Source: Streptomyces sp. NBC_00370
GTDB lineage: Bacteria; Actinomycetota; Actinomycetes; Streptomycetales; Streptomycetaceae
Length of the DNA stretch: 64,000 bases
Reading direction: 5' to 3'
NCBI RefSeq assembly: GCF_036084755.1
Contig: NZ_CP107968.1
Coordinates: forward strand, 1,302,001-1,366,000
Part shown: positions 62,146 to 64,000 of the stretch, one piece after another
How the letters are laid out: every line of letters starts with the position of its first letter
Numbering within the stretch: position 1 is the stretch's first letter
The notes under the pieces: generated by a model
What the model saw: only the letters and a program-made list of their open reading frames with translations
The model's database searches: none
Told to the model about the DNA's origin: nothing
Made by a program: the position numbers and the translations under genes

Positions 62146-62661
62146 ATGAGCAGCTCACAGAAGGCCGGCCGGGCCTCGGTCCGGCAGCGCGCACAGGGTA
62201 TGACGCACCATCAGGTCGCGGCGGCGCTCGACGAGGCCAAGGAAGCGGACGGGCCGGCCGACGACGAGCGCGGCTCGGCCGAGATCGCCGAGTGGGAGCG
62301 GATCGAGGAGCTGCTCGCCGATCACGACGGTCCGTACGACCCGGACAGCGACCCCTTCGTCCAGGGCGAACTGACCGCGCGGGCCGGCCGGGAAGCGGCG
62401 GAGTCGAAGGCACAGGCCCAGGCGGCATCGGCCCCGCAGGCACCGGCCAAGGCGGCCCCCGCCCCGGCCAGGGCCGGCAGCGAGACGGTCGACGCCGAGA
62501 ACGCGCTGCGCTCGGCGCTGATCCGTACCGGCGCGCTGGATTCCGTCGGCCCCGACGACGACACGGTGGTGCGGCTGATCGCCGGCGCCGACCCGGGAGC
62601 CGCGCTCGCCCTGACCGAATGGCTCGTCGCCGCCTACAACACCGGCCGCGCCGGGCGCTGA
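62146..62661 (+). CDS. Hypothetical acidic protein, 171 aa
   Basis: Protein of 171 residues. N-terminal basic stretch (KAGRASVRQRAQGMTHHQ), then an acidic helix (AEIAEWERIEELLADHDGPYDPDSDPFVQ), an Ala/Pro-rich linker, and a small helical domain (ENALRSALIRTGALDSVGPDDDTVVRLIAGADPGAALALTEWLVAAYNTG). No signal peptide. I do not recognise it. Confidence 0.65.
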   Translation: MSSSQKAGRASVRQRAQGMTHHQVAAALDEAKEADGPADDERGSAEIAEWERIEELLADHDGPYDPDSDPFVQGELTARAGREAAESKAQAQAASAPQAPAKAAPAPARAGSETVDAENALRSALIRTGALDSVGPDDDTVVRLIAGADPGAALALTEWLVAAYNTGRAGR

Positions 62662-62917
62662 TCACCGCCAACTAGCCCGTCCCCGTACCCACTTCAGCCC
62701 CGCCTCCGACGACGGTCGGCCGGTCCCCCGCCCGGCGCGTCGAACATCGGTCGCGGGGCATTTTCACGTTTGATCGTGTTGTAATCACGCAGTGAATATC
62801 ACGGACAAATCATCCGCCACAAGGGTCGTACCGCTGCGCCGCAAGGCCGGTCGAAGCGGCGCCCAGCGGGAGTTCCGGCACGATGAGGGGCAGCGAATCG
62901 GCGCTCCGCCACGACCC
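62662..62917. other. Intergenic region, no gene seen
   Basis: This part of the 368-bp gap holds no open frame with convincing coding bias. GCCCCGC (62697-62703) and GCGGGGC (62753-62759) followed by ATTTTC could form a long-loop terminator of the preceding gene. An AT-rich stretch (62760-62815) looks like a second promoter region but shows no clear -35/-10 pair. Confidence 0.5.
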
Positions 62918-62947
62918 TTGACACTGCTCGCGGGGGGCTCATAGTCT
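62918..62947 (+). promoter_or_regulatory. Promoter of the rhamnosidase gene
   Basis: TTGACA (62918-62923), 18-nt spacer, TAGTCT (62942-62947): a near-consensus housekeeping promoter. The leader would be about 75 nt. Confidence 0.65.
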
Positions 62948-62984
62948 CCACGCCACAGAATTGACGTTAGTTTTCACATTGAAG

Positions 62985-62994
62985 GATGATCATC
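62985..62994. promoter_or_regulatory. Palindrome GATGATCATC, candidate operator
   Basis: A perfect 10-bp palindrome 38-47 bp downstream of the -10 box in the rhamnosidase leader, flanked by GAAG and TTC. A repressor bound here would block transcription. Confidence 0.4.
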
Positions 62995-63029
62995 TTCACG
63001 CCGGTCCGGTGCGAAGGGAGGACCTGCCT

Positions 63030-64000
63030 GTGTCCGCACTGCGGCCCTATGCCCTGCGGTGCGATCACCGCACCACCCCGCTCGGAATCGACGACTCCGC
63101 TCCGCTGCTCTCCTGGCGGCTCGCCTCCGACCGGCGCGGCGACGACCCCGTCGCGTACCGGGTACGGGTCGCCGAGCGGCCCGAGGCACTGGCGGACGGC
63201 GGGCAACCCCACTGGGACAGCGGCCGGGTCGATGACTCGTCGGCGATCGGCGCCGGGTACGCGGGCCCCGCCCTGCGGGCGCGCACCCGGTACCACTGGC
63301 GGGTCGAGGTCTGGTCGGCGTCGGACGGCGCCCCCGCGGACGCCGTGTCCTGGTTCGAGACGGGTCTCGCCATGCCGTCGGGCGCGGCGGGCCAGTCGGG
63401 CAAGTCCGTGTGGCGCGCCTCCTGGATCACCCACAACCCCGACCCGGTCGACGTGGTGGACGCGCCGACCGAGGGCGAGCGCGCCCTGGACGACCACGGT
63501 CTCGCCCCGTGCCCGCTGCTGCGCCGGGTCTTCTCCGGATCGGCCGTCTCACCGCTCGTCCTGGCCAGGCTCTATGTGAGCGCGCGCGGGCTGTACGAGG
63601 TACGGCTCAACGGCGCCCGGGTCGGTGACGCCGAACTCGCCCCGGGCTGGACCGACTACACCCGCCGGGTGCAGTACCAGACGTACGACGTGACCGACCT
63701 GGTCAGCCAGGGTGAGAACGTCCTGGCCGCGACGATCGCCGACGGCTGGTGGAGCGGGTTCGTCGGCTTCGAGCCGCGCAGGGCGGGCGCGCACTACGGC
63801 ACGTTCCCGCAGTTCATCGCCGAACTCCAGCTGACCCACGCCGACGGCAGTGTCAGCACGGTCGTCACCGACGACAGCTGGGTCACGCACACCGGCGCGA
63901 TCCGGCACGCCGATCTGCTGATGGGTGAGTGCCACGACCTGCGGCGCGCGGTCGACGGCTGGGAGCTGCCCGGCTTCGACGCGCGGGACTGGTCGCCCGC
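63030..64000 (+). CDS. Alpha-L-rhamnosidase (GH78), N-terminal part
   Basis: The first 323 residues of a GH78 rhamnosidase. The beginning PLGIDDSAPLLSWRLASDRRGDDPVAYRVRVAE with TRYHWRVEVWSA is the usual fibronectin-like start, and LYVSARGLYEVRLNGARVGDAELAPGWTDYTRRVQYQTYDVTD with ADGWWSGFVGF is the Bac_rhamnosid_N carbohydrate-binding domain. The catalytic (alpha/alpha)6 barrel is beyond the window. No signal peptide, so cytoplasmic. GTG at 63030 follows GAAGGGAGGA. It releases L-rhamnose from plant glycosides or polysaccharides. Confidence 0.92.
   Translation, partial: MSALRPYALRCDHRTTPLGIDDSAPLLSWRLASDRRGDDPVAYRVRVAERPEALADGGQPHWDSGRVDDSSAIGAGYAGPALRARTRYHWRVEVWSASDGAPADAVSWFETGLAMPSGAAGQSGKSVWRASWITHNPDPVDVVDAPTEGERALDDHGLAPCPLLRRVFSGSAVSPLVLARLYVSARGLYEVRLNGARVGDAELAPGWTDYTRRVQYQTYDVTDLVSQGENVLAATIADGWWSGFVGFEPRRAGAHYGTFPQFIAELQLTHADGSVSTVVTDDSWVTHTGAIRHADLLMGECHDLRRAVDGWELPGFDARDWSP

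Noticed and set aside
62985..62994. Complete LacI-type operator for rhamnose genes
   Set aside because: Only the 10-bp core is perfect; flanks break symmetry and no LacI gene is visible, so it is kept only as a candidate palindrome.

Overview
The window is 64 kb of very high-GC DNA with short intergenic gaps, ATGA/GTGA start-stop overlaps, frequent GTG and some TTG starts, a cvn conservon, two EamA exporters, a stress-type EF-Tu, mutAB-meaB and pntAB. All of this points to a Streptomyces chromosome (or a close relative), inferred from gene content and composition only. I see no rRNA, tRNA, CRISPR array, insertion sequence or prophage module. About 60 protein genes are listed, with partial genes at both ends.

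Layout. 1-4.7 kb: a partial secreted protein, a hypothetical gene, and an ABC-2 exporter divergent from a NarL-type two-component system. 4.7-10.3 kb: an F420-type oxidoreductase, ROK and GntR regulators, an EamA exporter divergent from a MocR regulator, and a glyoxalase-fold protein. 10.4-18.7 kb: a SWIM zinc-finger gene coupled to a 899-residue protein, a membrane-ACT-GNAT fusion, a DUF885 protein and an ATP-grasp protein. 18.7-24.3 kb: sbcCD, an extragenic palindromic block, a YigZ protein and a CoA-binding protein.

24.3-34.7 kb is a catabolic island. A leftward operon (DUF1537 kinase, PdxA2 dehydrogenase, DeoR regulator) diverges from a rightward operon (Tat-type lipoprotein binding protein, two permeases, two ATPases, aldo/keto reductase, HpcH/HpaI aldolase). 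Repeats in the shared promoter region look like the DeoR operator. I read it as uptake of an unidentified compound that releases a four-carbon acid sugar, then phosphorylation and oxidation toward a triose phosphate.

34.7-44.1 kb: a YbaK protein, an XRE-cupin regulator divergent from a second EamA exporter, an acyltransferase, then a cvnABCD conservon translationally coupled to a P450 that lacks the ExxR arginine. A normal P450 lies convergently and overlaps it by 20 nt. 44.1-50.7 kb: DedA, a Gln/Pro-rich membrane protein, MFS, a spermidine-synthase-like protein, and a divergent EF-Tu gene preceded by a possible leader-peptide attenuator. 50.7-57 kb: mutA-mutB-meaB with a 3-hydroxyisobutyryl-CoA-hydrolase-like gene, serving propionyl/methylmalonyl-CoA metabolism. 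57-64 kb: uppP, a small protein, pntAB, an Asp23 protein, a hypothetical gene and the start of an alpha-L-rhamnosidase.

At least nine genes show a -10-like hexamer ending 6-8 nt before the start codon without a clear ribosome binding site. This suggests leaderless transcripts and helped me choose starts.
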